Source: Acidobacteriota bacterium
Lineage (GTDB): Bacteria > Acidobacteriota > Terriglobia > Bryobacterales > Bryobacteraceae
NCBI GenBank assembly: GCA_021787555.1
Contig: JAJYLS010000005.1
Coordinates: 1 to 43,982 of the forward strand
DNA: 43,982 nt
Reading direction: 5' to 3'
Below are positions 25,774-35,411 of the stretch, in pieces. Within the stretch, counting starts at the first letter, position 1. Each line of letters begins with the position of its first letter. The notes below the pieces were generated by a model that worked only from the letters and a program-made list of their open reading frames with translations, made no database searches and was not told the origin of the DNA. A program made the translations under genes and the position numbers.

Positions 25774-28700
25774 ATGCAGCGGGTGTGGATAGGTGTGCTG
25801 GCTTGCGCGCTGAAGGCGGCGGGGTCGCAGGCGACCACCGTCACCCTGACGGCCAGCGACTCCCATCCGGTCTATAACGAGAGCGTGACGTTCACGGCGA
25901 CGGTGTCGCCGGCGGATCCGGCGCAGACGTGCTGCATCAGTTTCGTCTTCGACGGGGCGCAGTCGGGAGCGCTCACGCTGGCCAACGGCTCTGCCACCGT
26001 GAGGCATACTTTCACGCCGGGCACCCACACCGTCGGCGCACTTGATACGGGCGATGCCAACTATGCGGCATCGAGTTCGCAGCCGATATCGCTGGAGGTG
26101 GGGAGGGCGGCGACGCGCCTGAATTTGAGCGCGACCTACGGCGCGGCGGCGGAGGCGCAAATGGGGCAACTGGTGACCATCCAGGCCACGGTGGGGGTGG
26201 CGGGCCCGGCGAACCCGTTCGATGTGGACGGAGAGGTGGCCATTCTAAGCGGGGGAGCGGCGCTTCCGGGCTGCGCGAAGCTGTCGCCGTATTCCACGCA
26301 GATTGCCGCGAACGTGGTCACGTGCAACACCACATTTCCGGCGGCGGGACCGTACACCATCACGGCGCAATACAGCGGGGGCGGAAACACGCTGCCGAGC
26401 TCGGCCGTCATGAATGTGACCGTGGGGAAGGCGGCGCCGAGCGTGTACCTGGCCGCATCGCCCGCGTCGGGAGTGGTTTACGGGCAGCAGGTGGCGCTGG
26501 GCGCGCTGGTCATGGGGGCGGCGAACGTGGCCACGCCTACCGGGACGGCGGTGCTTTACGACGGCGCCACGGCGCTCGGCACGCAGCCGCTGGATGCCAA
26601 CGGCCACGCGCTGCTGATGACCACGCTGGCGGTGGGGACGCGCCTGATCAGCGCGACCTATAGCGGCGACAACGACTACCTGGCGTTCCCCAACGCGGCG
26701 GCGGTGTGCCAATCGAGCGTAAATACCGCCGCCAATTGCCCGATGCCGGTGAATGTGCTGAAGGCCAACACCACGCTGGCGGTGGCGACGGATCCGGCGC
26801 AGGTGGGGCAGGCGGACACGCTGCGGGCGACCGTGACCATCGACGCGCCGGGCGCCGGGACCGTGGGCGGGACGGTGGATTTTACGGTGAACGGGACGAA
26901 GGTGTGCACGGCAACGGGGGGCACGTGCTCCTATACGTTTTCGCAGCCGGGGAGCTACCTGGTGGGGGCAAGCTACAGCGGCGACATCAACACCAATCCG
27001 AGCCAGAATTCGTTCACCCTGACGGTGGGCAAGCCGGCGGCGGCGGTGCAGGTGGCGGCGTATCCGACGGCGCCGGTTTACGGGCAGCCGGTGACGCTGA
27101 GCGCGTACGTGCCGACGTCGCAGGGGGTGGCAGCACCGACCGGGACGGTGATGTTCACGGTGGACGGCGCAGCGCTGGCGCCGCTGGCGGTGGCGGGCGA
27201 CGGGCACGCCTCGCTGACCAACACGTTCGGCGTGGGGACGCACAGCATTACGGCGAACTACTCGGGCGATCCCAATTACCAGGCGAGCCATTCGGCGGCG
27301 TTGAGCCTGGCGGTGGGGAAGGCGGGGACAACGGTGGTGGTGTCCAGCGATCCGGCACAGGTGGCACAGCCGGTGATGCTGCGGGCGACGGTGACGGTGG
27401 CCCCGCCGGGAAGCGGAACGGCCGGCGGGACGGTGGATTTCACACTGGGCGGGAGCCCCATCGCCGGATGCACGGGCCGGGTGCTCAGCGGCGGGGGCGC
27501 GACGTGCAGCACGGTTTTTCCGCAGCTTGCGACGTATGCCATCGGAGCGAATTACTCTGGCGATGCGAATACCATGGCAAGCTCCGCCAGCGTGACGGTG
27601 AACGCGGGGAAGGCGGTGCCGGGCGTGTACCTGGCGTTCACGCCGCCGGCGCCGGCGTACGGGGCGCCGGTGACGCTGAATGCGCTGGTGATGGGAGCGC
27701 AGAACGTGGCGGCGCCCACGGGCACGGTGACGTTCATGGACGGCGCGGCGGCTCTGGGGTCGCGGGCGTTGGGGGGCGACGGAAAGGCGTCGTTTTCGGC
27801 GGCGCTGGGCGGCGGCGTGCACAGTATGCGCGCGGTGTACAGCGGCGATGGAAATTACCAGACCGCCACGGCGGCGGCTTCGGTGACGGTGGCGCGGGCG
27901 GCCACCAGCACGACGCTGAACGCGGTCATGGGGCAGCCGTTCGTGGCCACCGTGACGGTGGCGCCGCCGGCTGCGGGCATGCCGACGGGGTCGGTGCAAT
28001 TCTTCAACGGGAGCGCGCTGCTGGGATTGGCGCCGCTGGTGGCGCAGGGCGCGATGGTGACGGCCACGTTTGCGGCGTCGAACCAAAGCGGGAGCATCAC
28101 GGCGACGTATTTGGGCGACGGAAATTTCGCGGGGAGCACGTCGGCGGCCGTGGCGGTTTTGCCGCCCAAGGCGCTGGTGACAGTGACGGCGGACCATAAT
28201 CCGGGGAGCGCGGGGCAGGCGGTGGCGTTCACGGTGGCGGTGTCGGGGAATCCGCCGGCGAATTCGGGGCCGCCGACGGGGACGGTGGCGGTGATCGCGG
28301 ACGGGGCGAGCTTGGGAACCGCGGCGCTGGGCGGGGCGCCGCCGGTGTTCCAGGCAACGCTGGGGGTGGGATCGCACACCATCGTGGCGAACTATTCGGG
28401 CGATGCCGTTTACGCGGCGGCGAGCGGGACGCTGACCGAGGTGGTAGACACCGGCGCGGCGACATTGAACCTGACGGCGAGTCCGGCGGCGCCGGTCTTC
28501 GGGCAGGCGGTGACGTTCACGGCGCGGTTGCAGGCGGGCGCGACGCCGCCGGCCGGAACGGTGCAGTTTACGGACGGCAGCGCGAGTGTCGGGACGGCGG
28601 TGCTGGCGGCGGGCGCGGCTTCCGTGAAGGTGACCAGCCTGGCGGTGGGGACGCATTCGATCACGGCATCGTGGGCGGGCGATGCGACGTGGGCGGCGGC

Positions 28701-29694
28701 ATCGGGGCAGATGGTGGAGACGGTGGGCCAGGCTTCGACGGCGACCACGCTGGCCATGGCGGGCGGCGTGCTGCGCGCGGCGGTGGCGGCGGTAGCGCCG
28801 GGCGCGGGCACGCCAACGGGGACAGTGCGGTTCGTGGATGCGGCGACGGCAACGGCGTTTGCGGTGGCGCCGCTGGCGGGCGGCGCGGCGACGGCGGGTG
28901 CGCCGGCGAGCGCGGGCACGGTGGCGGCGGTGTATTCGGGCGATGCGAATTTCAAGGGCAGCACGTCGGCGGCGGTGGGCGTGCTGGCGGCGGCGAATGC
29001 GGCGTCGTATGCCGGGGCGGCGGTGGCGCCGGACGAGATGGTGGCGCTGTTCGGGCCGAACCTGGCGGCGACGACCGTGTCGGCTCTGGCGGCGCCGGCG
29101 GACTCGCTGGGCGGAACGAGCGTGAAGATCACCGACAGCGCGGGCGCGGCGTACACCGCCCCGCTGCTGTTCGTTTCGCCGGGGCAGGCGGTGGCGCTGA
29201 TGCCGGCGGACGTGCGGCCCGGGGCGGCGACCCTGGCGGTGACGAACGCGGGCGGGGAGGAGGTATCGGCGGCCATTGCTGTGACGGCCGTGGCGCCCGG
29301 GCTGTTCACGGCCGATGCGAGCGGACATGGGCTGGCGGCGGCGCAGGCGATCCGGGCGCACGCGGATGGAAGCAGCGACGATCCGCAGCCGGTGGTGGCG
29401 TACGACGCGGAGCAGAAGGCATGGATTGCGGCGCCGATCGCCTTCGGGGATGCGGGAGACAGCGTTTACCTGGTGCTTTACGGGACGGGCATCCGGCACT
29501 TCGCCAGCGCGCCGGTGTGCACCATCGGCGGGCAGGCGGCGCAGGTGCTGTATGCGGGAGCGCAGCGCGCGTTCGCGGGACTGGACCAAGTGAACGTGCT
29601 GCTGCCGCGGGCGCTGGCGGGAGCGGGGAGGGTGACGGTGATCCTGACCGTGGACGGCCAGGATTCGAACGGGGTGGATGTGGAGTTTCGGTGA
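25774..29694 (+). CDS. Secreted Ig-like repeat protein with Solibacter-type C-terminal domain
   Basis: Exported protein of 1306 residues. The signal peptide (MQRVWIGVLACALKAAGSQA) precedes about 11 Ig-like (Big_3 family) repeats of about 95 residues, each ending in a YSGDxNY-type strand, for example ANYSGDPNYQA and AVYSGDGNYQT. The last 230 or so residues (NAASYAGAAVAPDEMVALFG, then PGLFTADASGHG, ending DGQDSNGVDVEFR) fit TIGR03437, a C-terminal domain named from Solibacter. Probably a surface or adhesive protein. There is no Shine-Dalgarno sequence; TATCTT ends 3 nt before ATG. A 1114-codon opposite-strand ORF over the repeats is a GC-bias artefact. Confidence 0.9.
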   Translation: MQRVWIGVLACALKAAGSQATTVTLTASDSHPVYNESVTFTATVSPADPAQTCCISFVFDGAQSGALTLANGSATVRHTFTPGTHTVGALDTGDANYAASSSQPISLEVGRAATRLNLSATYGAAAEAQMGQLVTIQATVGVAGPANPFDVDGEVAILSGGAALPGCAKLSPYSTQIAANVVTCNTTFPAAGPYTITAQYSGGGNTLPSSAVMNVTVGKAAPSVYLAASPASGVVYGQQVALGALVMGAANVATPTGTAVLYDGATALGTQPLDANGHALLMTTLAVGTRLISATYSGDNDYLAFPNAAAVCQSSVNTAANCPMPVNVLKANTTLAVATDPAQVGQADTLRATVTIDAPGAGTVGGTVDFTVNGTKVCTATGGTCSYTFSQPGSYLVGASYSGDINTNPSQNSFTLTVGKPAAAVQVAAYPTAPVYGQPVTLSAYVPTSQGVAAPTGTVMFTVDGAALAPLAVAGDGHASLTNTFGVGTHSITANYSGDPNYQASHSAALSLAVGKAGTTVVVSSDPAQVAQPVMLRATVTVAPPGSGTAGGTVDFTLGGSPIAGCTGRVLSGGGATCSTVFPQLATYAIGANYSGDANTMASSASVTVNAGKAVPGVYLAFTPPAPAYGAPVTLNALVMGAQNVAAPTGTVTFMDGAAALGSRALGGDGKASFSAALGGGVHSMRAVYSGDGNYQTATAAASVTVARAATSTTLNAVMGQPFVATVTVAPPAAGMPTGSVQFFNGSALLGLAPLVAQGAMVTATFAASNQSGSITATYLGDGNFAGSTSAAVAVLPPKALVTVTADHNPGSAGQAVAFTVAVSGNPPANSGPPTGTVAVIADGASLGTAALGGAPPVFQATLGVGSHTIVANYSGDAVYAAASGTLTEVVDTGAATLNLTASPAAPVFGQAVTFTARLQAGATPPAGTVQFTDGSASVGTAVLAAGAASVKVTSLAVGTHSITASWAGDATWAAASGQMVETVGQASTATTLAMAGGVLRAAVAAVAPGAGTPTGTVRFVDAATATAFAVAPLAGGAATAGAPASAGTVAAVYSGDANFKGSTSAAVGVLAAANAASYAGAAVAPDEMVALFGPNLAATTVSALAAPADSLGGTSVKITDSAGAAYTAPLLFVSPGQAVALMPADVRPGAATLAVTNAGGEEVSAAIAVTAVAPGLFTADASGHGLAAAQAIRAHADGSSDDPQPVVAYDAEQKAWIAAPIAFGDAGDSVYLVLYGTGIRHFASAPVCTIGGQAAQVLYAGAQRAFAGLDQVNVLLPRALAGAGRVTVILTVDGQDSNGVDVEFR

Positions 29695-29739
29695 ACGGGC
29701 GCGGTGCGTTAGGATAGAGGGCCTGAGAGGAGACTAAGC

Positions 29740-30270
29740 GTGAAGACAACGATTTTGCTCGGCATGGCGGTGCTGTGCGGGACGGCGGCGTGGGCGGCGG
29801 AGTTCGACATCCGGCCGGGGTTGTGGGAGATGACCACCACCATGCAGATGAGCGGGCTGCCGCCGATTCCGAACTTCGACCAGATACCGGCGGAACAGCG
29901 CGCGCGCATCGAAGCCGCCATGAATAACGTGACCGGCCCCCATACCACCACGGTGAAAAGCTGCGTGACGAAGGAGGGGATCGACAAGGCGATTGCCCAG
30001 GCCAACAGCAACAGCAGGAACAAGTGCGAGACCAAGATCGTCAGCATGACGGCTTCCAAGGTGGTGATGCACATCGAGTGCACGCCCGACGCGAAGAACG
30101 CCGCAAAGACGACCGGCGACGTGACCATCGAGCGGCAGGACGCGGAGCACTATACCGGGACGGGGGCGATGAAGTCCACCGGCAGCGGACACTCGATGGA
30201 TGTGAAGTGGACGATGGCCGGCAAGTTCGTTGCGGCGGACTGCGGGAACGTGAAGCCGGCGGGGCAGTGA
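29740..30270 (+). CDS. DUF3617 family periplasmic protein
   Basis: Secreted protein of 176 residues: signal peptide MKTTILLGMAVLCGTAAWA, then the DUF3617 opening EFDIRPGLWEMTTTMQMSG and conserved cysteines (VKSCVTKEGI, CETKIVS, HIECTPD, AADCGN). It ends with a STGSGHSMDVKWTMAGKFV segment typical of the family. The role of DUF3617 is unknown. The GTG start at 29740 has AGGAG at about 8 nt. Confidence 0.87.
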   Translation: MKTTILLGMAVLCGTAAWAAEFDIRPGLWEMTTTMQMSGLPPIPNFDQIPAEQRARIEAAMNNVTGPHTTTVKSCVTKEGIDKAIAQANSNSRNKCETKIVSMTASKVVMHIECTPDAKNAAKTTGDVTIERQDAEHYTGTGAMKSTGSGHSMDVKWTMAGKFVAADCGNVKPAGQ

Positions 30271-30289
30271 GGGGGCAGGCGAGGCCGAC

Positions 30290-31441
30290 TTATCCGAACC
30301 GCGGGTACAGAATCAGACGAATCGCTTGCAGCGGCAGCGGCAGCATCCAAGTCATGGCGTCCGTCTGCACAAAAAACATAGGGGTCAGGACCGAAATCAG
30401 CGCCGCCGTCATGGCAAGCCGCTCGGTGGTTTCTTCGGTTTCGTTCATGGCCACCAGACCCGCGCCGAGCAACACCGCCGGCACGGCATAAGACATACTA
30501 CGCGTTACATCCTCCACGCAAAGAGCTGACGCTATGGCGGCGCCCAGCGCCAGCCCCATAGCGGCTGTCATCCCCCATTTCCGGCGCACCACAAGAGTCG
30601 TCAAGCCGCAGACCACCACCAGCCAGCCGCCACTCAGACCCGACCAGATGCCCAGGGGAATCACATTGAAGTGTTTCAGGAGCACGCTCATGCCGGTCCC
30701 GTCCCACGCCGTTCCGAGTCCGTAGGCCGCGGCGCAGTACCAGCGCGCTACGCCATACCCCAGAATGCCGGCGAGTAACGCCGAATTCCGCTCCAGCAAA
30801 AAAACCAAGGCAAGGGCGAGGAGCGCTCTTTCGTCCGTCCAGGCAGCCGCAAACGCCAGCAGTCCGGCGAGAGGAGACGAACGTACGGTCATTGCCAGTA
30901 GCACGAGGCAGATGGCAACGGCATCGTAGAAGCCGCCGAGGAGTTGATGGAAAGGCAAGGCGCCTGGCCAGGCGCAGCCTACCGAGAGGCATAGCCATAA
31001 CGCTGCGATGCGACTGCCGGTGAGCCGGTACCCGGCCGCCAGCACGGCATACAGCGACACGATCCCGCACGCGGCAAAGAGGGCCAGAAGGCCGCCTGTC
31101 CCGAGATGGAGCACTTTAGCGAGCAGCGGTACGGTCAGTCGGAAATTGAGCTTGGCTTCGTGTGAAGCGCGCGGGAAGAGGCGGGTCATATCCGCAAACG
31201 GATTTTGCCATTTGATCGCCGCGTTCCTCCATGTCGCAACGACCTCCGGGTGCCGCAGGTATTCGTAATTCGGGAACGCGTGCAGCAGACAAACTCCCAG
31301 AACGATCACGACGGCCCTCGTCTTCCACCACCGCCCGGAGACAGTACGTTCCGCTATGTCGTGCAGATGCGCCTCAACCGTCCGCCACAACCGCGGCAAA
31401 TCTCCGGAACGGGCCACGCCAGTAGAGGATTTCAGGGGCAT
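30290..31441 (-). CDS. Polytopic membrane protein, GT-C-like
   Basis: Protein of about 383 residues with about ten hydrophobic spans and a soluble loop after the first (YEYLRHPEVVATWRNAAIKW, then RLFPRASHEAKLNFRLTVPL). The pattern recalls GT-C glycosyltransferase-like or mannosyltransferase-type membrane proteins, but no catalytic DxD motif is clear to me. ATG 31441 is preferred; GTG 31477 would add 12 residues. It is divergent from the CnaB-type gene at 31567. Confidence 0.7.
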   Translation of the reverse strand: MPLKSSTGVARSGDLPRLWRTVEAHLHDIAERTVSGRWWKTRAVVIVLGVCLLHAFPNYEYLRHPEVVATWRNAAIKWQNPFADMTRLFPRASHEAKLNFRLTVPLLAKVLHLGTGGLLALFAACGIVSLYAVLAAGYRLTGSRIAALWLCLSVGCAWPGALPFHQLLGGFYDAVAICLVLLAMTVRSSPLAGLLAFAAAWTDERALLALALVFLLERNSALLAGILGYGVARWYCAAAYGLGTAWDGTGMSVLLKHFNVIPLGIWSGLSGGWLVVVCGLTTLVVRRKWGMTAAMGLALGAAIASALCVEDVTRSMSYAVPAVLLGAGLVAMNETEETTERLAMTAALISVLTPMFFVQTDAMTWMLPLPLQAIRLILYPRFG

Positions 31442-31554
31442 GTGTGAGCTTAGGCTATCACGGGGGCGATCGGCCACGGCGGAGATTCGGCCTCGCGGCG
31501 GTCCAGCGATAATATCACATGCAATAGCGGACTCCTGTGTTTGGCGCCGTGCCG

Positions 31555-31560
31555 TATGAT
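31555..31560 (+). promoter_or_regulatory. -10 box TATGAT, 6 nt before ATG
   Basis: TATGAT at 31555-31560, six nt, then ATG 31567. No Shine-Dalgarno sequence. Candidate leaderless promoter. Confidence 0.5.
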
Positions 31561-31566
31561 GACCCT

Positions 31567-33126
31567 ATGCTTCGCGCAATCCTGGCGGCATGGATTCTGG
31601 CGTCCGGCGCGGTGGCCGCGCAGAAGGTCGAGGGCGTAGTGGTTAACGCCGTGACGGGCGCCGGTATTGCTGGGGTCAGGGTGCGGGTTTTTCCGGTCGA
31701 CGGCGGTCCGGCGGATGGGCGCTCGACCGGTACGGACGCGGAGGGGCATTTTCGGATCGAGGGGCTCAAAGACGGAGCCTACCGCGCGATCTACGACGTT
31801 TCCGGATTCAAACGGATTCCCGCGCCGGGAAATGCACCGCCGCCTTTTGCGGTGGTCAGCGGCGGCCCGCCGGTGCGGCTGGAGATCAAGATGCAGCCGC
31901 TGGGGACGATTTCCGGGCGGGTGATGGACGGAAACGGAAGACCGGTGCCGGGCGCGGCGGTCCGGCTGGTTCGAGGGGAGATGGTGTGCGCAGTGCCGGT
32001 GTGCTTTGCGCCGAGCCAGGTGGCGAAGACCAGCGCCCACGGAGAATACACCTTTAAGGGCCTGGAGCCGGGCGCGTGGCTGGTATCCGCGGTGGCGCCG
32101 GCCACCTGGGCGCCGCCGGAAGCGCGCGGGCAGGAGCGGCTGGGGTGGGCCGAGACTTTCTATCCGGGCGTGGCCGACCCGCGGCTTGAGCAGACTGTGA
32201 ACGTGCAGGCCGGGGCGGAGCAGTGGGGAATCGATATCAAGCTGGCGGCGGCGCCGGTGCACCAGATTCGCGGAAGAGTTTTGGGACCCGATGGCGCTCC
32301 GCTGGCGAAGGTGACGGTGGCGCTGCGCAAAGGGTTCGGGTCGGTCCTCACGCAGGATACTAAGGCTGACGGCAGCTTTGAATTCGCTTCGGTTATGGAT
32401 GATGAATGGGACCTGTGGGCGTTTGGGGAAAGGAGCGGCGTTAAGCTGAAGGGCGCGCAAACGGTGGAGATCAAGGGGCGGGATTTGGAGAATTTCGAGG
32501 TGCGGCTGAACGCGCCGTTTGCGCTTCGGGGGAAGCTCATCATGGAGGTGCCGGAGGGTGTACCGGCCCCCGAAGCGCCGCCGATCGACATGCTGCTTGT
32601 TTCCAACATCCCGGCCACGACGGGCGGGGCGGACGCCACGATTGTGCGGCACTCGGACGACGGAAGCCTTACGGCGCGCAACGTCTACCCGGGCACGTAC
32701 GAGGTCGAGCAGATTTCCGATCCGCCCGCGCCGTACTATCTGGACTCCATCCGGCTGGGGGACCACGACGCGCTGGGATTGGTTTCGATCCTGTCCGATG
32801 CGGAGCCGCTGACGATTACTTACAAGCTCGGCGGCGGAACCGTGCGGGGGACGATGGAAAACTGCGCCGGTCCCCTTCTGCTAATTCCGGTCGAGCGCGT
32901 GCTGCGCAGACGGGGCTTCTGGCGAGTTACGGAATGCCGCGAGAACGGCCGGTTCGAGTTTGCCGCGGTTCGGCCGGGCGAGTATTATGCGTTCGCTATC
33001 GCCTCTGACGACCCGGGTTCGTTTGCGGCCGTGATGAAGGATGACAGGCTCCTCGGCCAAGCCAGCAAAGTGACCGTCCGGGCGAACGAATCGACGGCGG
33101 TCGAGATTCGGCCGCTGCCACGATAG
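31567..33126 (+). CDS. Secreted carboxypeptidase-regulatory (CnaB-like) multidomain protein
   Basis: Exported protein of 519 residues. ATG 31567 begins a signal peptide (MLRAILAAWILASGAVAA); an in-frame upstream ATG (31537) only adds residues before it. Three or more CnaB/CarboxypepD_reg-like beta-sandwich domains follow (KVEGVVVNAVTGAGIAGVRV, TISGRVMDGNGRPVPGAAVR, QIRGRVLGPDGAPLAKVTVA). Common in Acidobacteriota as surface or periplasmic proteins. Ligand unknown. Confidence 0.85.
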   Translation: MLRAILAAWILASGAVAAQKVEGVVVNAVTGAGIAGVRVRVFPVDGGPADGRSTGTDAEGHFRIEGLKDGAYRAIYDVSGFKRIPAPGNAPPPFAVVSGGPPVRLEIKMQPLGTISGRVMDGNGRPVPGAAVRLVRGEMVCAVPVCFAPSQVAKTSAHGEYTFKGLEPGAWLVSAVAPATWAPPEARGQERLGWAETFYPGVADPRLEQTVNVQAGAEQWGIDIKLAAAPVHQIRGRVLGPDGAPLAKVTVALRKGFGSVLTQDTKADGSFEFASVMDDEWDLWAFGERSGVKLKGAQTVEIKGRDLENFEVRLNAPFALRGKLIMEVPEGVPAPEAPPIDMLLVSNIPATTGGADATIVRHSDDGSLTARNVYPGTYEVEQISDPPAPYYLDSIRLGDHDALGLVSILSDAEPLTITYKLGGGTVRGTMENCAGPLLLIPVERVLRRRGFWRVTECRENGRFEFAAVRPGEYYAFAIASDDPGSFAAVMKDDRLLGQASKVTVRANESTAVEIRPLPR

Positions 33127-33129
33127 CGG

Positions 33130-33879
33130 TTACGCCGCGGTCCAGCCGCCGTCGATGGTCATGACGGAGCCGGTGACGAATTCGGCTTCGGGGGAACAGA
33201 GGTAGAGCACCATGTGGGCGATCTCGTCGGGGCGGCCGAGACGGCCGACCGGCTGGCGCTGGTTCAGTTCGGCGCGCACCTTCTCCTTTTCGTGCTTGTG
33301 GTACTTCTCCAGGTAGGCCTCGACGAAGGGCGTGTCCACGGTGCCGGGGCAGACGCAGTTGACGCGCAGGCGGCCGGCGTAATCGATGGCCAGTTGGCGG
33401 GAGAGGGCCACCACCGCGCCCTTGGTGGCACAGTAGGCGAAGCGGCGCTTCACCGCAACCAGGCCGGCCACCGAGCCGATGTTGACGATGGAACCCGCCG
33501 ACGCCAGGAGCTTGGGGAGTGCCGCCCGGGTGACCAGGTACATGCCTTCGACATTAGCCCTGAGGATCCGCTCGAAATCGGCGGGCTCGGTTTCCTCGAT
33601 GTTGCCCACCAGGCCGATGCCCGCGTTGTTGACTAGGATGTCGAGGCGGTCGATGGCGGAGAAGGCGGCATCGACGGCGGGTGGATGGGTGATGTCGAGG
33701 ACCAGCGGCGCGGAGCCGGGAAGCTCGGCGGCGAGGGCTTCGGCGCGGAGGCGGTCCATATCCGCAATGGTCACCTGTGCGCCGGCATGGGCCAGCACGC
33801 GGCACGTGGCTTCACCGATGCCGCTGGCGCCGCCGGTTACCAGGGCGCGGCGCCCGTCAAGTCGGAAGGGAGTTTGCAT
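33130..33879 (-). CDS. SDR-family oxidoreductase
   Basis: Classical short-chain dehydrogenase/reductase of 249 residues: cofactor motif [14 protein letters not shown] ([12 protein letters not shown]), catalytic Ser in [11 protein letters not shown] and YCATK (Tyr-x3-Lys). It ends [13 protein letters not shown]. An acidic residue after the second strand (ADMDRLRAE) favours NAD(H) over NADP(H). Substrate is not determinable from sequence. It stands alone and is oriented away from cysC. Confidence 0.9.
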   Translation of the reverse strand: MQTPFRLDGRRALVTGGASGIGEATCRVLAHAGAQVTIADMDRLRAEALAAELPGSAPLVLDITHPPAVDAAFSAIDRLDILVNNAGIGLVGNIEETEPADFERILRANVEGMYLVTRAALPKLLASAGSIVNIGSVAGLVAVKRRFAYCATKGAVVALSRQLAIDYAGRLRVNCVCPGTVDTPFVEAYLEKYHKHEKEKVRAELNQRQPVGRLGRPDEIAHMVLYLCSPEAEFVTGSVMTIDGGWTAA

Positions 33880-34008
33880 GTTAGAGATAAGTCATATTGT
33901 CGCGCGCAGAGCGGAGACGCGCCACATTGTTTTCTGCATGGCTATCGGTATCGGCTTTCCGCTATCAGGTTAACGAACAGTAACGGGAATATTCGGGACA
34001 GGATGCGG

Positions 34009-34014
34009 TATCCT
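34009..34014 (+). promoter_or_regulatory. -10 box TATCCT, 8 nt before ATG of cysC
   Basis: TATCCT at 34009-34014, then 8 nt, then ATG 34023, without a ribosome-binding site. Candidate leaderless promoter. Confidence 0.45.
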
Positions 34015-34022
34015 ATTCCCTT

Positions 34023-34577
34023 ATGCACAAAGGGTTCACATTGTGGTTTACGGGACTGTCTGGGGCCGGGAAGAGCACGGTCTCGGGGATTATCGAGCAG
34101 CGGCTGCGGGAACTTGGGGCCAGGGTCGAGTTGCTGGACGGGGACGTGGTGCGGACGCACCTCTCCAAGGGGCTGGGGTACAGCAAGGAGGACCGGGATA
34201 CGAATATCCGGCGGATCGGGTTCGTGTGCGAACTGCTGTCGCGGAACGGGGTGATCGCCATCGCGGCGGCCATTTCGCCGTACCGCGCGATCCGCGACGA
34301 GATACGGGCGCGGGTTCCCAACTTCGTCGAAGTGTACGTGCAGTGCCCCCTGGAGGTGCTGGTGGAGCGCGACGTGAAGGGACTGTACAAGAAAGCGCTG
34401 GCGGGAGAGATTGCACACTTTACGGGGGTTTCGGATCCCTACGAACCGCCGGTGGCGCCGGAGGTGACGCTGGATTCGTCCAGCGAAACGCCCGCGCAAA
34501 GCGCCGACAGAATTTGGGCTACACTGGAACATCTGGGTTTGATTTCCTTTGATCGATCTGCACTCGCACACGCATGA
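34023..34577 (+). CDS. cysC: Adenylylsulfate (APS) kinase
   Basis: Enzyme of 184 residues that phosphorylates APS to PAPS in sulfate activation. P-loop GLSGAGKST (residues 11-19). Family motifs [35 protein letters not shown] and [12 protein letters not shown], plus [11 protein letters not shown]. It is a stand-alone form without ATP sulfurylase; none is adjacent. The coding end overlaps the start of a PHP phosphoesterase gene by 29 nt, an unusual overlap hinting at functional coupling. Confidence 0.94.
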   Translation: MHKGFTLWFTGLSGAGKSTVSGIIEQRLRELGARVELLDGDVVRTHLSKGLGYSKEDRDTNIRRIGFVCELLSRNGVIAIAAAISPYRAIRDEIRARVPNFVEVYVQCPLEVLVERDVKGLYKKALAGEIAHFTGVSDPYEPPVAPEVTLDSSSETPAQSADRIWATLEHLGLISFDRSALAHA

Positions 34578-35391
34578 ATCGGACGGCACCTGCTCGCCCG
34601 CGCAATTGATTGACGAAGCGGTCTGCGCCGGGGTGAACGTTCTGGGTATTACCGACCACGATACGTTCGCCGGCTATGACGTGGCGATACCGCTGGCGCG
34701 CGCGGCGGGGGTGGAGTTGGTTTGCGGCATCGAGCTTTCGACCAAGCTGCACGGGAGATCCGTGCACCTGCTGGGATATTTCCTGGAGCAGGACCGCATG
34801 GCCGAATTCCGCGAATGGGTGCGGGATATGCAGGAGTCGCGGCGCGACCGCAACATACGGCTGGTGGCGCGGCTGCGGGAGCTGGGGCTGGAGATCACGC
34901 TGGAGGAAGCGGAGGCGCGCCAGCGGGGCATGACCGGCCGGCCGCACTTCGCGCAGATCCTGGTGGAGAAGGGCTACGTCTCGAACTACCGGCAGGCGTT
35001 CGACGATTACCTGGACGAATCGGCCAGGGGCTACGTGTGGCGGCGGGAGCCGCAGTTTGCCGAGGGCATCGAGCGGATCCGCAATGGCGGCGGGATCGCG
35101 TCGCTGGCGCACCCGGTGCGGGTGAACGGCGATGTGCCGGCGCTGATGCCGGAGCTGTGCGACTGGGGGTTGAACGCGATCGAGGCTTACCACAGCGATC
35201 ACGGACCGGCGGAGACCGACACGTACCTGGGGCTGGCGCGGCACTACGGGCTGATGGTGACGGGCGGGTCGGATTTCCACGGCGTGGTGAAACCGGGAGT
35301 GTTGCTGGGGACGGGCTGCGCGGGGAACCTGAACATACCGGAAGATCTGCTGGAGCGGCTCAGGGAGCAGGCCCAGATGAGCCGCAGATAA
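34549..35391 (+). CDS. PHP-domain phosphoesterase, YciV/RNase AM-like
   Basis: Metal-dependent phosphoesterase of 280 residues. PHP motifs: [15 protein letters not shown] (HxH), [32 protein letters not shown] and GGSDFHG. This order matches the YciV/TrpH-type group, some members of which hydrolyse 3',5'-nucleoside bisphosphates (pAp) and RNA 5' ends. It starts with TTG 34549 inside the last 29 nt of cysC. pAp arises when PAPS is used, so a detoxifying partner is plausible. Its last codons fall in a short tandem repeat. Confidence 0.88.
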   Translation: MIDLHSHTHESDGTCSPAQLIDEAVCAGVNVLGITDHDTFAGYDVAIPLARAAGVELVCGIELSTKLHGRSVHLLGYFLEQDRMAEFREWVRDMQESRRDRNIRLVARLRELGLEITLEEAEARQRGMTGRPHFAQILVEKGYVSNYRQAFDDYLDESARGYVWRREPQFAEGIERIRNGGGIASLAHPVRVNGDVPALMPELCDWGLNAIEAYHSDHGPAETDTYLGLARHYGLMVTGGSDFHGVVKPGVLLGTGCAGNLNIPEDLLERLREQAQMSRR

Positions 35392-35410
35392 ACGCGGATA
35401 AACACGGATA
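35381..35410. repeat. Three tandem decamers at the end of the PHP gene
   Basis: GCCGCAGATA, AACGCGGATA and AACACGGATA follow one another at exact 10-bp spacing. The PHP stop codon (35389-35391) lies inside, so the terminal residues derive from the repeat. Similar GCAGATAAAC arrays are dispersed repeats in many bacteria. Confidence 0.55.
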
Positions 35411-35411
35411 G

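Noticed and set aside
26245-29589. 1114-codon minus-strand ORF across the Ig-repeat gene
   Set aside because: Arg/His-rich low-complexity product with no domain, antisense to a well-formed repeat protein; a GC-bias artefact.
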